In this document: piece after piece, positions 44,876-58,322 of the stretch
How positions within the stretch are numbered: the stretch's first letter is position 1
Layout of the letters: the number at the start of each line of letters is the position of its first letter
DNA from: Helicostylum pulchrum
Taxonomy: Eukaryota; Mucoromycota; Mucoromycetes; Mucorales; Mucoraceae
DNA length: 64,000 nucleotides
Reading direction: 5' to 3'
Assembly (NCBI GenBank): GCA_025677825.1
Contig: JAIXMO010000041.1
Coordinates: forward strand, 186,001 to 250,000
Notes under the pieces: generated by a model
What the model saw: only the letters and a program-made list of their open reading frames with translations
Told to the model about the DNA's origin: nothing
Databases searched by the model: none
Translations under genes and position numbers: made by a program

Positions 44876-46803
44876 TTAAACGTTCTTTCTAAAATCCCAT
44901 ATTTTAACTTCACCATCATCAGCAGCGGATACAATTCTTGTATCGCTTAAAGCGACGGCGGTAACGGGCCCATGGTGTCCCTCTAAAGCATACAAGCACC
45001 TTCCTGTTTCTGTATCCCAAACGCGTAAAGTTTTATCATGCGAACCAGATACGATACGTAATTTATCAAATGCTAAACCCCAAATGCCCTGAACATGACC
45101 AAACAAAGTACGCAAACATTTACCGGATACGAGGTCCCAGATTTTAATTGTGTTGTCTAATGCACTGGAGATAATGATGGCTGAATCAGATGGCTCTGTC
45201 TTTGTGGTAGAGGTAAAAGATTCTACATTGTTTGGGGCAGTAGCGGTGTTAATCAGGTTTCGAGGTAAAGGGGAACAACCCGGTCTGTCAAGTGAAGATG
45301 GTGGTGGTGCAATAGTTGTTGTGATTGTTTCGACAGCATTGTTTACTACTACTACCTGTTCGGTTATTGTGTTTAATCTATGCGTAAAACCATGCATACT
45401 CGGAAGAGCGACTTGGACTTGTCCTACATGACCACGGTATACTTTGGTGCAGGTACGAGATGCTAAATCCCACAGACGAATCGTTGCATCGTCACTACTG
45501 GAGACCAGCATGGTACCTTCGTGACAGATTTTGACTGAATTCACCCATTCTGTATGACCAACAAGCGTACAACACTCACCTGCTTCAAAGTTCCAAACTC
45601 GAATTGTATTGTCTGTTGATCCGCTTGCCAAAATTCGAGAATCAAAATGCAGACTTAAAATACCGCCCGTGTGACCTTCTAGCGTACGAATACATTGGCC
45701 AGTGTGATAGTTCCAAATCTTTAATGTGTTATCCATTGCGCCAGTGACTAACTTAGCATCATCAAACTGCAATGCTCTGACGCACCGTGAATGGCCAGTC
45801 AATTGAAGCTTTTCTTTGCCGGTTTCTAAATCCCATACTCGTACAGTTTTATCAAACGAGCCCGTTATGACGATTTTTAAAATTTCGCAAAATTGAACAC
45901 ACATCACGCCATCGCTATGACCATGTAAGGTAATTAAATTATATTTATTGGTTCGCCAATTTCTTTCTACTACTAATCGTTCACTGTAGACGTCCTTCCA
46001 GGGCCTGCGGAAAGTGGACACGGTAGTAGAAGCTGGATAGTTACTGGCATGAAGTGTTTCGACGGTTGATTCAGTTGTTTTTTGTCGTTTAGTTTCGATA
46101 GTAGTAGGTGTAATGGATTTAGAAGGTCCACAGGCAATTTGAAGTGGCGATGGAGTTAGTGGAAACGCAACTGAAAGTGGGCGCTTTCGGATAGCAGCTG
46201 AACGAGTCTTATCTAATAAAGGTAATCCCCATCCACATTTTGAACACTTCTTATCTATATGCTGCTCACACATTTTGTGCCACAATGAATCATCATCAGC
46301 TAGTTTCTTCCAAATGCGAGAAACTTGAGCAGCATGACAAAGTGTCGTTGCATCCAAGTATGAAAACACTGTAAGTGCTACTTCTTTAGGTAAGATCGAA
46401 ACAAAATCGATACGTAAAAGTGGGCGAGTTTCGTTATGAAGAAATGAAAGTTGTGGCATACAGCAGGTGGAAACTATACCTCGTAATATAAGCATTCTTT
46501 GATCGCTCGGTGCAGCTGAAAATAATGACCAGATATGTGAAATCGCTTCTCTATCGGATGTTGCCAAGGTTTCCATTTGCTATTTAAAATAGATAACTTA
46601 GTTAGAAGTTCTTTTTTTATATGTGTGCGTAAAAAAAAAAGAAGAAAGCTTACGTCTTGTATTTTTTGAAAGTCAAAGTCGTCAGGTCCTCGGTTTTTTA
46701 CTAGGTCGGGTCGGTGTCGATAACATAGTTTTTGAGTGTTGCTTATTTGTGAAGGTACATGGCGAGTTAAAAATGGAAGTAAGCGTTCTTTTTCTTTAGT
46801 CAT
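44876..46803 (-). CDS. SCONB: SCON2/SconB/Met30-type F-box and WD40 protein
   Basis: Substrate receptor of an SCF ubiquitin ligase; in Neurospora (scon-2), Aspergillus (sconB) and yeast (MET30) it represses sulfur genes by acting on the CYS3/MetR/Met4 activator. Two exons, 46654-46803 and 44876-46579, 617 aa. Exon 1 encodes LLPFLTRHVPSQ and CYRHRPDLVKNR, a conserved N-terminal block. Then DREAISHIWSLFSAAPSDQR and the F-box (about residues 109-155, LPKEVALTVFSYLDATTLCH), HIDKKCSKCGWGLPLL, and RPWKDVYSERL just before the WD40 propeller (about 265-615, seven repeats). A Ser/Thr/Pro insertion between repeats 5 and 6, preceded by GHVGQVQVALPS, matches SconB. Sulfur function is inferred from this pattern. 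Confidence 0.88.
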
Positions 46804-46987
46804 TTTGTAAATGAAAGAGGTGAGGTAAAGAAAAGGAAACAAAAAAAAAAAAGGAAAAACAGGTTTTTTAACTATCGTTTAAGCGTATACACGTGATTGA
46901 TACAGGCAAAAAAAAAAAGTCAATGCAGGGTAATAAGGGATTTATTTATTGATGGTTATTTTACAAAAAAAAAAAAGTTTGGTCATT

Positions 46988-49632
46988 TCAAGAAGGATTG
47001 TTCATATTTTGTTCTACATGCTTTATTTCTTGTTGTGCTTTTTGTTTCCAATCTGGATATCTATTTTTATCTATGACAATTTCTGTAGCAGCATTTTGAC
47101 TATCTTCTATCACAATATGATTATCTTCTTCCCAAACTTGAATACGAGGATTTAAATGTCCTTCCACAAATATATTTTGCAGAGCAGGTTCTTCTCTTCC
47201 GCCTTCTTCTTCTTCTTCAATCAAAGATTTATGGTTATGATCTTTTAACCTCTTGAATAGGTTTTTAATACCGTGACTATCTCCTCCCTCTGATTCTTCA
47301 GATCGTAGTAACCAACTCTTTAGACTTGTTGCACTAGATTCATTTTTTTCTGAATTGGTTTGTGAGACGCGAGGTTTCACTGGCTCTAGAAAACGAATGG
47401 CTTGTTGTGTATCGAGTGACACAGCACTTCCACGTCGCGTATCGTCGTCGTACGGTGCTGGGTCTAGTGCATGGTTTGGTTGAAGTGTATCGGATACATC
47501 GTCTGGTAAAAAGTCTTCTTCCGCTATATCCGAATCAGAATCACTACTCTTACTAACATCAATGGTTATTTCATGATGGTTTCCTTCTTTCATATGATCA
47601 TGCTGTAACGTATTAAATAAGGTATTTCGTTCTAATTCAGTCATACCATGACGTGTATCGTCTTTTTTATGTTCATCACTCTTCTTTGATAGCTGTTGAC
47701 CGAACTGTAATTTAGGCAATCTTAATACTTGATTACTACTAACACTTGTTATGGATAAGGTTCTCGTACGTATTCTCTTTCCTAATTTAAATAAGGGGAT
47801 GGTGGTACCATGTACAAGTACCGAACAAAATACAATAAATAATACAACGGGGCTAATGACTTGAATTGAAATAGGTGAATCTTTTCCTTCGTAAGCTACC
47901 TCTAATTCTTCTTTGGCAATCATGGATAAAAAGACAGCACCTACACCCATGGGACCAAACCAACCACTGAATATGGCTTCACGGTATGTCTTCATGGCAG
48001 GCATGACTGGCTTTAATAAGACAACGATAGGCAAACGTCGGAAGAATAATACGAGAATAGCAATTGCAACTAAACGCCACGGTGTTAGTCCCATTGCTTC
48101 ATTAGAAAAATCCGACCAAGGCTAAAGAATGGGGGAGGGAAGGAGGTTAATATTTAAAGTTTTTTTTGTTTATAAATATATCTTACAATGATGGCGCCAA
48201 TGTAAACAAATATGGCTAGATTTAACATCATGTCAATGACTTCTTGAAAGTGAGCTTCTTCTGTTTCATGTCGAAACCAATCATCCCATGAAAATGCGTT
48301 ACCCGCTACAAAACAAGCTAATAAATCATCACTACCTGAAAAGCCAGTCATGCTCATCAAGAAAAGCTTTATATGGTTCTGATTAGAACTATCGAGGAGA
48401 GGTATTTTTTTTATATAATTATACTTACTGCTAGTGCAATTGCAAATGCAAGAAACGATGGCTTATCAATAAGATGACTGGAAAATCGAGGGTATTAGTT
48501 TTTTTAGGCGAGGAATTTATATTTTACTTACTGTCGTTCCGACCACTGTAATACTTTTCTGGCAACATAACCGACAACAACACCAATAATACAAGATAAT
48601 ACGATTTGAAATAAGCAGGTGATATATATCCATTTACCAATTGCAGTTCCAATATCGTCTTCTGCAATTAAGAAAATTGCCAAGAATAAAAATGGGAAAC
48701 CCATACCATCATTGGCACCACTGCATATATATATAAAAAGGTTAAAAATTTATTACACGCTAGTTAACTTATATAAAGTACCTTTCTGCTGATAAGGCAT
48801 TTCTAATATGAGCGGGTACATGCTTTTCTGCAAAACGACCTTTTACAACTGAATTTGCTAAAATCTACATATATATTTGTTTATCAGAAGGAGTTTGCAT
48901 AAATTTAATTTGATTTTTTTTTTTTTTTTGTTCTTACTGGGTCTGTTGGACAAATACAAGCAGAAATAACTAGGGCTTCCAACTATTATAAATACATTAG
49001 ATTCAAAAATTATATCAGCAGTTTGAAGATCTCTTACATAGTTAATGGGAGGCACTAAACCCCAAATAAATAAGCCACTGATCAACCACATAAACATCAT
49101 AACAGGCATTAATAACACTAGCATTGTTTTCCATTCTTTCTTCATATAATGCCTAATAGTAATACATTAGCACAAAGGTGACACCATTTTTTTTAAAAAA
49201 AAGAAATAATTACTTTGGTAAATCAATTCCGACAGCCATTACCTAAACAAAAATAATTTTAATAGTAGGGAGTTAGGGAAAATAATGATTATTAGAAATA
49301 GGGTAGTTTGTACCTGAATAGCAATAATGCAACGAGTGAGTTGCTTGGTAATTTCGTCGTGATGATCCCAACTGTACGGATTAAATCCATTTGTAACTAA
49401 GGGACCAGCAATAATCCCGACTACGACAGCAACCACTTTTTTTTGCAAATTGTAATAATCAATAAACACACAACAAATATTATAGGTGTAAATAATACTT
49501 ACATGCTTCGGAGAGAAATAATCTTTCTTTCAGGAACATGGAGATATACCCAAAAAAGAGAATGAATCCACTTATAATAGCTATAGCTACCGTAAATGTA
49601 GATATCTCACCCGGAATGACATGAATAGGCAT
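46988..49632 (-). CDS. NHA1: Plasma-membrane Na+/H+ antiporter, Nha1 family
   Basis: Alkali-metal cation/proton antiporter (yeast Nha1, fission yeast Sod2), 691 aa. Ten exons: 49503-49632, 49314-49435, 49214-49242, 49038-49152, 48938-48982, 48782-48864, 48532-48720, 48429-48477, 48187-48366, 46988-48121; every junction is GT-AG and in frame. Family motifs: VVGIIAGP, ISACICPTDPILANSVVKGR, AESGANDGMGFPFLFL with the transport Asp, SGSDDLLACFVAGNAFSW with the DD pair, and RRLPIVVLLKP. About 12 TM helices occupy the first 440 residues, followed by a hydrophilic acidic/Ser-rich cytosolic tail (about 250 residues), as in fungal Nha1. Exon 3 is only 29 nt. Confidence 0.93.
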
Positions 49633-50592
49633 AACAGGTTTAAAAAAAGAAGGTATGTGTGCGCTGAGGAAAAAAAAAGGGAGAGAGAGAGAGCCGTGAT
49701 TTTTTTTTTATTTTATTAAGGTGTAATACTCGATTTACAATTGCATAAAAAAGTACTGCAACAAATTAGTTTTTTAAAAAATGGTACAAAAAAGAAAGAA
49801 AGAAAGAAAATAAAAAAAAGAGGGAATAAAAAAGTATTTTCTAAGATATATATCTATTTGGTTTAGATGAAATTAAAATGTGTATAGTATAGGTTTTTTT
49901 TTTTGCAGTTCAAGGAGCATGAATGTTTTTACATATCAAGTCACATAATAGGTTTTTTTTTATTTGTTTTATGTTTAAAAGGGTAAGGCTGCATTTGGGT
50001 TCAAAGAAGGGGGGGGGGATGGAGGAAGTTTTTTATTCGGGCAGAAAATATAAGAAGGAGGGAGGAGAAAAAAATGGCGCGGTAGAATGAGAAAACAAGG
50101 AGGCAGAGATTTTATCTTTTTTGGTAGTACCGAAATCAAGTTGTATGAGAAGCTGTCAGTAGAAGGGGGGATTGCAAAGGAATGTATGTTCCAAATCATA
50201 GTGAATTTACGTGATAAATGTCACTTTTGAACGTGCAGGCATTGAAATATCTATTTTATCACTGATTATGATTTTTAGAAGATGCTGACAAAGAAAAAGA
50301 AGCGTATAGTAGACGGAGTTCAAAGGTGTAAGAATAGTTTCAAATGATAATAAAACGTAGATCAAAGTCAGGGATGTTTTCTTTTGAGAGTCTCCTAGGA
50401 CCCCTTTTGTGTGTGTGTGTGTGTGCACTACTAGAAACACAAGATATAAATACATGTATTTATTAGCGGATAAAAAGGAGTATATCTATAAATTAGTTGT
50501 TTCCTATTTTCTTTCTTTTTTGTCTTTTTTGTCTTTTTTTGTACTTTTTTTGTACTTTTCATTATACATACTCTACAAAAAAAAAAAAAAAA
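49633..50592. other. Intergenic between divergent genes
   Basis: No gene supported. It has GA-rich repeats (GAAA)n at about 49793-49811, a G9 run near 50009-50018 and a (GT)n tract at about 50408-50424. Confidence 0.5.
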
Positions 50593-51435
50593 ATGAAATC
50601 TTTGCATTGCGTTTATAGTGGAAATCGATTCGCCGATCAATATACGCTTGACTTGGAAGGGTTTGTAAGTAAAAAAAAAAAAGTATTTGTAACAAAGAGA
50701 ACAATCAAATTAAATGGTGTGCGTAAACACATATAATTAGATGAGCCCTCATGAATTTACAGCGACAATTAATACATTTAACACAGCAGCCTGGCATTAT
50801 CCACCACCTAACCCAATGGGATCGGGATCATTAAATTACTACTTGCTTTGTTTATCGTCCATGATATTAGTTGCAGTTATAATCGCTATACATTATACAC
50901 ATCAAATTGGCTTTGTCCTCGTGCTTCCTTTCTCCTTTTTGGCAGTTAGCATGATGATTGTCTACTGGAGACGCAGAAAGATGACTCGAGTAAATTATAT
51001 GTGGTAACAATAGAGTCATAACTATAGTTAACTAACATATATAGCATTACTTACTTAGTTTGAGAGCGCTATGGTTCACTTGTGTACTTGCATGAATGCA
51101 ACAGAAAATGTACGTGGAATTAATTTCAGGCTGAGTTATCTAACTCCTGAACAACAAGTTTCTATTCATCCTTCATCTATTTATGCAAGTATATACCATA
51201 ATATATTATATTATACCTGATCTAACTAATACGGTTTTTCTTTTTTATTGTATAGGCCATTACAATAGAATTTGATGACAGATACAACTTGCTACATCAC
51301 TTTTCTAATTCAGCTATAGCCAATAGAAATCAATTACCTTCTTACCAGAGTACTTGTATTACTATTTCACCCCCCATGTATGAAATTGATAAACCTACAA
51401 GTACTTATTATCCCAATGAAAAGAGTATAGTATAA
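50593..51435 (+). CDS. Erf4/GOLGA7-like membrane protein
   Basis: Four exons, 50593-50664, 50741-50989, 51059-51184, 51256-51435, 208 aa. Two central hydrophobic helices (YLLCLSSMILVAVIIAIHY and IGFVLVLPFSFLAVSMMIVY) are flanked by hydrophilic parts. The start (QYTLDLEGFMSPHEFTATIN) resembles the PELEGxIsPEEFEETIN block of Erf4/GOLGA7 proteins, partners of DHHC palmitoyltransferases such as Erf2. Later blocks are VRGINFRLSYLTPEQ and AITIEFDDRYNLLHHF. The last intron uses GC-AG: GCAAGT at 51185 keeps the frame (Y then AITIEF), while the overlapping GTATAT donor would give an early stop. Family assignment is tentative; the gene model is well supported by frame continuity. Confidence 0.6.
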
Positions 51436-51596
51436 TTTAGTGAACCAATAAAATCTAGTTTTACCACAATAAGGAGCGGAGTCATGACGTATCAATAATC
51501 AATTTTAATTGGTGTGTTATTATAAGAAGAAAAAAAAAGCCTTATTATTTTTTTCTTTCCTTTTCCCCCCACTTATTTTTCTTTCTTTATATTCTA

Positions 51597-52948
51597 ATGA
51601 GGGAACCTAATTTGTCGTTTCCTTCTCAAAGTAGAGCAGCTGTTTGTATTACTTCAGCACTTTATGATAGAAGAGCTTTAGATTGTACAGCTACTTTACC
51701 TCTCGTTAATTCGCTTACTCATCTTGCTTATTTAACTTCTACCTCGCCACGTATAAGAGAAATCTTGTGTTTAGATGGTGGATTAGAAAGACTCGTACGC
51801 ATCCTGTTTCACACATCTAATAGGTCAGACAGGCTTACACTTTGGAAATGGACACTTGCTTTCCAAAGTATTGTTAACGTTGGCGTAAGGGGAACAGAGC
51901 ATATTCGAACTAAAGTAGTTGATGCTGGTATTATTCCTTTTGTCTTGACTGTACTTGGCAACTTTTTAAAATCATTTGAGATTATAAATGGTAAAAAGCA
52001 ATTAAAAAAAGGTAATACTAATACTATTATACTATTATATATAAATTGCTAACATTTGTACACACAGATTCAACTGCTCCTTCTTCAACAAGTGCTACAG
52101 CATCAACAACAGAATTATTAGGTTGGTATTCCGACTATGCAGTATATCACCTGTTTGGCTAAATTTTATTTTTATTTTTTATTATAATAGATAATTCGAC
52201 AACAAAACCTACTACTACTACTACTACTACTACATTATCAAATCATTCATCTCATACCAAATTACTGCGTCGTTCTACGTTCCCTTATGTAAAGATCGAT
52301 CCAGTGCAAAGACGTTATAAGCGTATTCATAAAGATCGACAAGATACCAAGTATCCAGAAATGGAAAACGTATTTCATCGTGAAGAAGACGTCTTATTAT
52401 GTTTACAATTATTAGCTTATTTATCAAAGTATCCACACATCCGTGATCTCTTTCATACATCATTTACAAAGAATGTATTTAGTGCTGTAGAGAAATTTTG
52501 TCATCGTCTTCATCCTGGACATATACAGTACTGGGCTGGTGTCATTATGCGAAATGCCTGTAGAAAAGATGAAACTAAAGGCGGTATCCGTCGCTGTGCT
52601 AATATGACTTGTGGAAAATGGGAAACTCAACCTCGTGAATTCGCTAAATGTAGAAGATGTAGAAAAGCAAAGTATTGTTCAAAGTCTTGTCAGTCAAAGG
52701 CCTGGGCTGATGGTCATCGTTGGTGGTGTATCGAAAGATATTCTTCTATTGCAAATGAAAACCCAAATAATATGACAACTCCTATAACTACCACCCCTTC
52801 TGTTACTATGACAACAACAACAACCACTACTACTAATGTTACTACGCCATCTTCAAATTCCAGTAGTAGTAATAATAATCTGATCGAATCTGATAATGCC
52901 GAAACTTCTTCAGAAAGTAGACCTATGCTTATGGAAATGGGGTTATAA
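51597..52948 (+). CDS. MUB1: MUB1/SamB MYND zinc-finger protein
   Basis: Orthologue of yeast MUB1 and Aspergillus samB. Yeast Mub1 partners the Ubr2 ubiquitin ligase (for example in Rpn4 turnover); samB affects hyphal polarity and septation. Three exons, 51597-52011, 52068-52121, 52191-52948, 408 aa. The first block MREPNLSFPSQSRAAVCITS through LYDRRALDCTATLPLVNSL is nearly invariant in this family. An armadillo-like helical region follows. The MYND finger is at about residues 292-336 (CANMTCGKW, KCRRCRKAKYCSKSCQ, HRWWC). A Thr/Asn/Ser-rich tail follows. The exon 1 donor is ambiguous: 51990 keeps the same phase and would shorten the product by seven residues. The exon 2 donor GTTGGT is weak but is the one keeping frame. 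Confidence 0.9.
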
Positions 52949-53483
52949 ATTTATGCTTAAATTTCACACACACAACACACACACACAGACAGCTTTTTTT
53001 CTTTTCGTTTCTTTTTTCACATTTTATTCTCTCCTCGAACTCACTCCTTGTTACAAGTATACCTATTCTCCTTTTTTTTCTTTGCTCTTTTTTTTTTAAT
53101 CGCTCGCTTACACTCTCACTTTATCAATCTATTGGCATTTTTCTTTTTTTTTTCTTTTTTTTTTTGAATCTTACAACAAAAAAAAATACACTTTTTTTCC
53201 CTCTTTTTTTTTTAAAAAAAAAACCTAGACTTTCTTTTTTTTAAAAAAAAAGAATATTTATGCAAGAAAAAACAAACCAAAAAAAAAATTCATTGTATCT
53301 AAACTGTTCACTATATCTTTTTTTTTTCTTTCTCTTCCCCAATTCCATTTTGTTTCTATAACAACAAAAAAATAAAAAATAAAACATTATAATATACTTT
53401 CTCACGTGTTTGGCGCCTTTTTAATCAAAAATATTTAAAATTCTTGTTTACATTTCTTTTTTTCTTCTTTTTAACACGTTAGT
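52949..53483. other. Intergenic, T-rich
   Basis: Very pyrimidine-rich; includes a perfect T10A10 (53204-53223) and T8A9 (53235-53251). No gene seen. Confidence 0.5.
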
Positions 53484-53658
53484 ATGGAAAAACCGTTACC
53501 TTCATACCCGTCAGCTCGAGATTTTATAGCTAAAACGATTTCACCAGTTATTGCTATTGCAGCAAGTGAAGATGCGGAAGAATTATGTCGTGTCAATCAC
53601 ATTCCATCGTTCGCAGACTTTATTAAACCTTTTGGTGACATGATTACTGGAAGAAGTA

Positions 53659-53691
<33 letters not shown>

Positions 53692-56600
53692 CAGCCGTTT
53701 TTTCTCGTAGCATTAAAACTTATTTTTTTGTTGTTGTTGTCCTAGTTTCTCCTCGCGATTGGCAAGGAGTTCCTATTCCAATTGACAACTTTAGTGTTCG
53801 GTTTAAACCTATAAATAAATTGGACGAACCTAACCATCAAGCCGTCATGAAGTTTATACAAGATGAAGTTAAATTGAAAGGTGATACGTTTCAAGGTCCT
53901 ATAGAAGAAATCAAATGTAGAAATGACGTTTCTGAAGATTATTTAAACAGTAAGTCCTCTTGCTTAACAAAAAAAATAATGGTTTTTAAAGGGCTTCTTT
54001 AGCTCCTTTGGATGAATTGACACCTTGGTACGGTAGCTTTAAAAATATCATGTTGTCGTTACGAGGAATTACGGAACATGAAACGTTCGATCACCCAGTT
54101 GCAACCATGATTGTTATTTCTTCTTCTAACCCTGACCCTGTAAGCACCATTATGCAATTGTATAACCCAAACGTACCTTCTTTTACTATTGATAAACCAT
54201 ATGTCGATACAAATATCCTTCGATATTATGTTGTCCTTCATGATCCTAATCGTACTACATTAGAGCAGTAAGTAAATTTCATTTTTTCATTTTTTTTTTT
54301 TTGGTTACTGATTTTTTTGCATTGTTTACTAGATCGACAGCTGTATTTGAAAAATTGAAACGCACAGTTGGATTACATTGTTATTTACTTCAAATCAATT
54401 CTAATCCACGAGATCCTTTAGATGATGATAGTATAGAGGATATGTCACAGGATGAAATTAGAGCTATTTGGGAGCATGGTTTAGCTGAATCTTATCGAAT
54501 TGAATCCGAATTACAAACCTATGCTTCGTCACTTGATACAACAACAACAACACCTAGTAGTGGTAGCGGACATACTCGATCTAGTTCAATTGCTTCCAAC
54601 TTGAGTAGTTTACAAGCTACCGTTGTACACGGTACTTCTATTCGATCCGTACCTGTTGATTCAACCACAGAAGAAACCGAGACAAAGAGGGTACAAGGTG
54701 TGTTGGAGACACCCGTTATTCAATACGGTAGATGTATGACTCCAGATGATGTAGATAATGTCAAGAATATGGTACGAGAATTTGTTGTACAGAGTATGGT
54801 ACCATTTATGGAGCGTAATATTCAACACTGGAATGAACAAGTGGCTTCGGCTCGTAGAGGATTAACAGGCCGTTTATTTGGCGCCAGTAGACGATTGTTT
54901 GGATCTACCAATCGATCAGCCACTCCTCAGTCTGTACAGACAATTGCGGTCCAAGGACCCAACGTGCCGATTGGCTCAAGCACTTTGACCATATACCCTT
55001 ACGCCGCACCCGAAGCACAAATGCGAAAATTAGCAGATTATGCCTTTATGCTACACGATTATAAATTCGCGCATACTATTTATGATACCGTAAGACGTGA
55101 TTATGCAACAGAGAAAACTTACAAGTATCATGCAGGTACCCAAGAGATGCTTGGTACTTGTCTGTTAATGATGAATCAACCATTAACAAGTAAATTGGAC
55201 GTCGACCGTAATTTTGAGCTGGCTGTACAGCAATACATTGGAAGATGTAGAGCCCCATTTCATGCTACTAGAACTACCATCATGTACTATGAATTGTTAA
55301 AGATGCGCGGCATGTGGAAAGATGTCCCAACTGCTTTGGTTCGCATGACCGGAGAAGATTCGGATTTAAGATCCGGCTTGTTCTTGGAGCAAGCCGCTCA
55401 TTGCTTTTTAAGAGCTAATAAACCCATGGTTCGCAAGTATGGGTTTCATTTGGTTATGGCTGGGCATCGATATGGTAAAGCTTCACAGGTAAAAAAAACA
55501 TCAAAAATTTTAATACATATCTTTTTCTTTTTTTTTAATTTTTTTTATATACGGTAGCGTTTGCACGCGTATCGTGCCTATAAAATGGCTTCATATGTAC
55601 TTGACGATCATTCTTGGTCTGTAGCTAAAAGTCATATACAATTTGCATTGGGACGCCAAGCATACCATTTAGGTAGATTAGAGGATGCCGTTACTTATTT
55701 CTCAAATGTATTAGCCGATACCAAACAAACGCCTCAACAACAACTAGCTCATATTCGAGAGTTCTTATTTATTTATAAACAGTATACGACACAACAAGGA
55801 ATCGACCCATTAAAGGAATCTTTACCTCATCTAACCCTGCCCGTAATTGAAGATAAAGATATTCAAGCCACTTTATCCAACGCGCAATCGAACACGACGA
55901 ATCTGGAAGAATGGGCTTTGATGGAAATCGAGTTGTTGGAGGAGTGTATTAAAAACGGGCATATATCTAGCGCCAAAAAGGCGTTGGCCGTTCAGCAACA
56001 GGATGATCATAGGGTTGTGTGTGCCGTAGGTGAACCCGCTATTGTACACGTTGAGCTGCATAATCCGTTACAGGTCTCTATTTCGTTAAGTGACGTGATT
56101 TTGGGCTGTCAGTATAGAAAATCAACTGAGGTGGTTGAAAATCAAGAAGTAGACGCGTATCAGGTTATGCCTGACTGTAAGCAGAGTTCCCAGGCTTCAG
56201 ATATGTTTGATTTTGAAGAATTTGAGTTACAAAAGATATCTGAAATTACTTTGGAACCTATGGAAAAAAGAACTGTAAGTCCCCAACCCCCACTTAAAGT
56301 ACAGAAAAGAAAAAAAAATGCTGATATAAAGGATTTCTTGTTAGATTAATTTGGCTATGGTACCTCGTCATGAAGGTAGTGTACAAGTGAATGGATTACA
56401 CTATACTTTGAATGAACTGGTACATACGTTTAGACCGTTCCATAAAAAGGGTAAGAGACTTAATAAGACCAAAGAAGAGATGATGTCGGTCATGCATGCA
56501 CCGGATCGATCGCTTGATATCTTGGTGACTTCTCCCATGCCTCTACTTGATTTAAACTTTCATCATGTCCCTGAAACCATCTTGTCTGGTGAAGTGGTAC

Positions 56601-58322
56601 AGACCGTACTTGAAATTAATAATAAGGGACACAAAGGCTTAACTGGGCTTCGATTAAAGTCTAGTCATCCTAGTTTTATATGTGTTGGAAATCCAGAAGA
56701 AATGGATAAAGATATTTACGGTAAAAAAAAAATATTATTTTAATGTTGTTTTATTAATATTTTTTTCTTTTTTGTAGCTTCCAAATATAATACAAGTACA
56801 AGCCTTGAATTGAATAATCAATTGTTTGATGCTAGTGTGATTTCTATTCCTTTACCTGGTAAAAAGGACGAAGAAAGTAATGAACATGGTGTAGTGAATC
56901 CCGGTGAAACTACGTTGGTTCCATTATGGGTTCGTGGTGATCGTATCGGAAAGCATACCTTCAAGTTTTTGTTCTCGTATCAGTCTGACGAAGATAACGA
57001 TATGATTGCGCATCGTACGTTACGGTACACTGTAAATGTACAAGTGTTACCTTCGTTAAAGATCAATGCGTTCACAAGACCAAGTACAACCGCTGTAAAT
57101 GAGTACATACTGGGTATTGAAATTGAGAATTTACAAACCGTGGCCAATTTTGATTTAACACAGTTAACAGCAACTAGTCCTATGTGGACAATTGCACCGC
57201 TTAGTATCGACTTAACCTCTGCACAGGATGTACAGGAAAAGACTATCATTCCACCTAGACAAACTACCTTTGCTTATTACAAGATTAAAAAGTCAGATAC
57301 CATGGATACCTCGTGTCCTGAGAAATGGACTTCCGATGCGTTGGGTGCCTTAATGAATAATGCGCCAGAAACCAAAATTAAAGCTAAACCTCCACCTATT
57401 CAATTGAATTTAAACAAGATTTCTTTTGTAAGTTTTTTACTTATTATTATTAGTATTTATGTTGGTGTTGACTATCTTTTTTTTTTTGGTTTAGAGAGGA
57501 AATGAAATTCCGTTTGATATATCACCTTTAAAAACTTTTGCATTGAATTCTCGTATGCATTGGAGACAAGGAAACTTAGAAGGTCAATTTCCTACTATCT
57601 CTAGCGAAAGATACGGATCACTTTTTACATTGTTTAATTCTGGTGATGTGGATTTAACGCTTTACTGGGATATTCCACAAATGAAACGTCATGGGCATCA
57701 TTATATTATTGGAGTGAATCTCGGCGTACAGCAAAATCCGTTCCAAGGTTCCATGGATACAAGTGGTAAAGCTAATACCCGTACCATGTTTGAAGCTACC
57801 GCAAAGGAAAGAGCGTTACTGGTAAGTAGTCTTACTCGTAATCGAACACTTAAGGATGAAAGTCCTATCAAATTGATGGTGTCCTGTGCAGATAAACTTG
57901 CGCATAACTTTGATCAACAAGGGTAAAGCAACATTTAACGTAATTATTTTTTTTACTGAACTTCTGTATATTGTAGACTTTTAAAGGTACCAATACATAT
58001 TGCTTTACAAAACTGTTCTTGGAATAGAACTAGTAAATATACGTTGGAACTTTTACCTTGGTCTGATAAATCAGGCAAACAAATACCTTCCAAAAATTCA
58101 TTAAATATATTTCCTTTCCATTGGACTGGTTCTACTGTGTTTACAGGAACTTTAAAACCAGATGAAAAGCTAAGTTTAGATGCCTTTGCTACATTTCAGT
58201 TACCGGGTGTGTACGATGTCAATAGGTGGAAATTGACTGTAAGAACAGACGATAAAGAAGATTCCGAAGTATTTGTGCATCAGCCTAGTTTACCTCAACT
58301 TGTTACAGCAATTGCTGTTTAA
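53484..58322 (+). CDS. TRS85: TRAPP complex subunit Trs85/TRAPPC8
   Basis: Subunit of the TRAPPIII tethering complex, a Rab1/Ypt1 exchange factor acting in secretion and autophagy. Nine exons: 53484-53655, 53746-53949, 54003-54267, 54333-55488, 55558-56274, 56345-56720, 56778-57427, 57495-57922, 57977-58322; 1437 aa, close to human TRAPPC8 (1435). The N-terminus has CRVNHIPSFADFIKPFGDMI and the ISPRDWQGVPIPIDNF block typical of the family. The middle region is rich in helical repeats (AEAQMRKLADYAFMLHDYKF, LEQAAHCFLRA). The C-terminal half looks like beta-sandwich modules (EVVQTVLEINNKGHKGLTGL, and the terminal VYDVNRWKLTVRTDDKE). All introns are GT-AG; the first contains a run of about 26 T. 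Confidence 0.9.

Noticed and set aside
45150..45431. 93-codon plus-strand ORF
   Set aside because: Antisense to the WD40 region of the SconB-like gene; composition is a mirror of that coding sequence.
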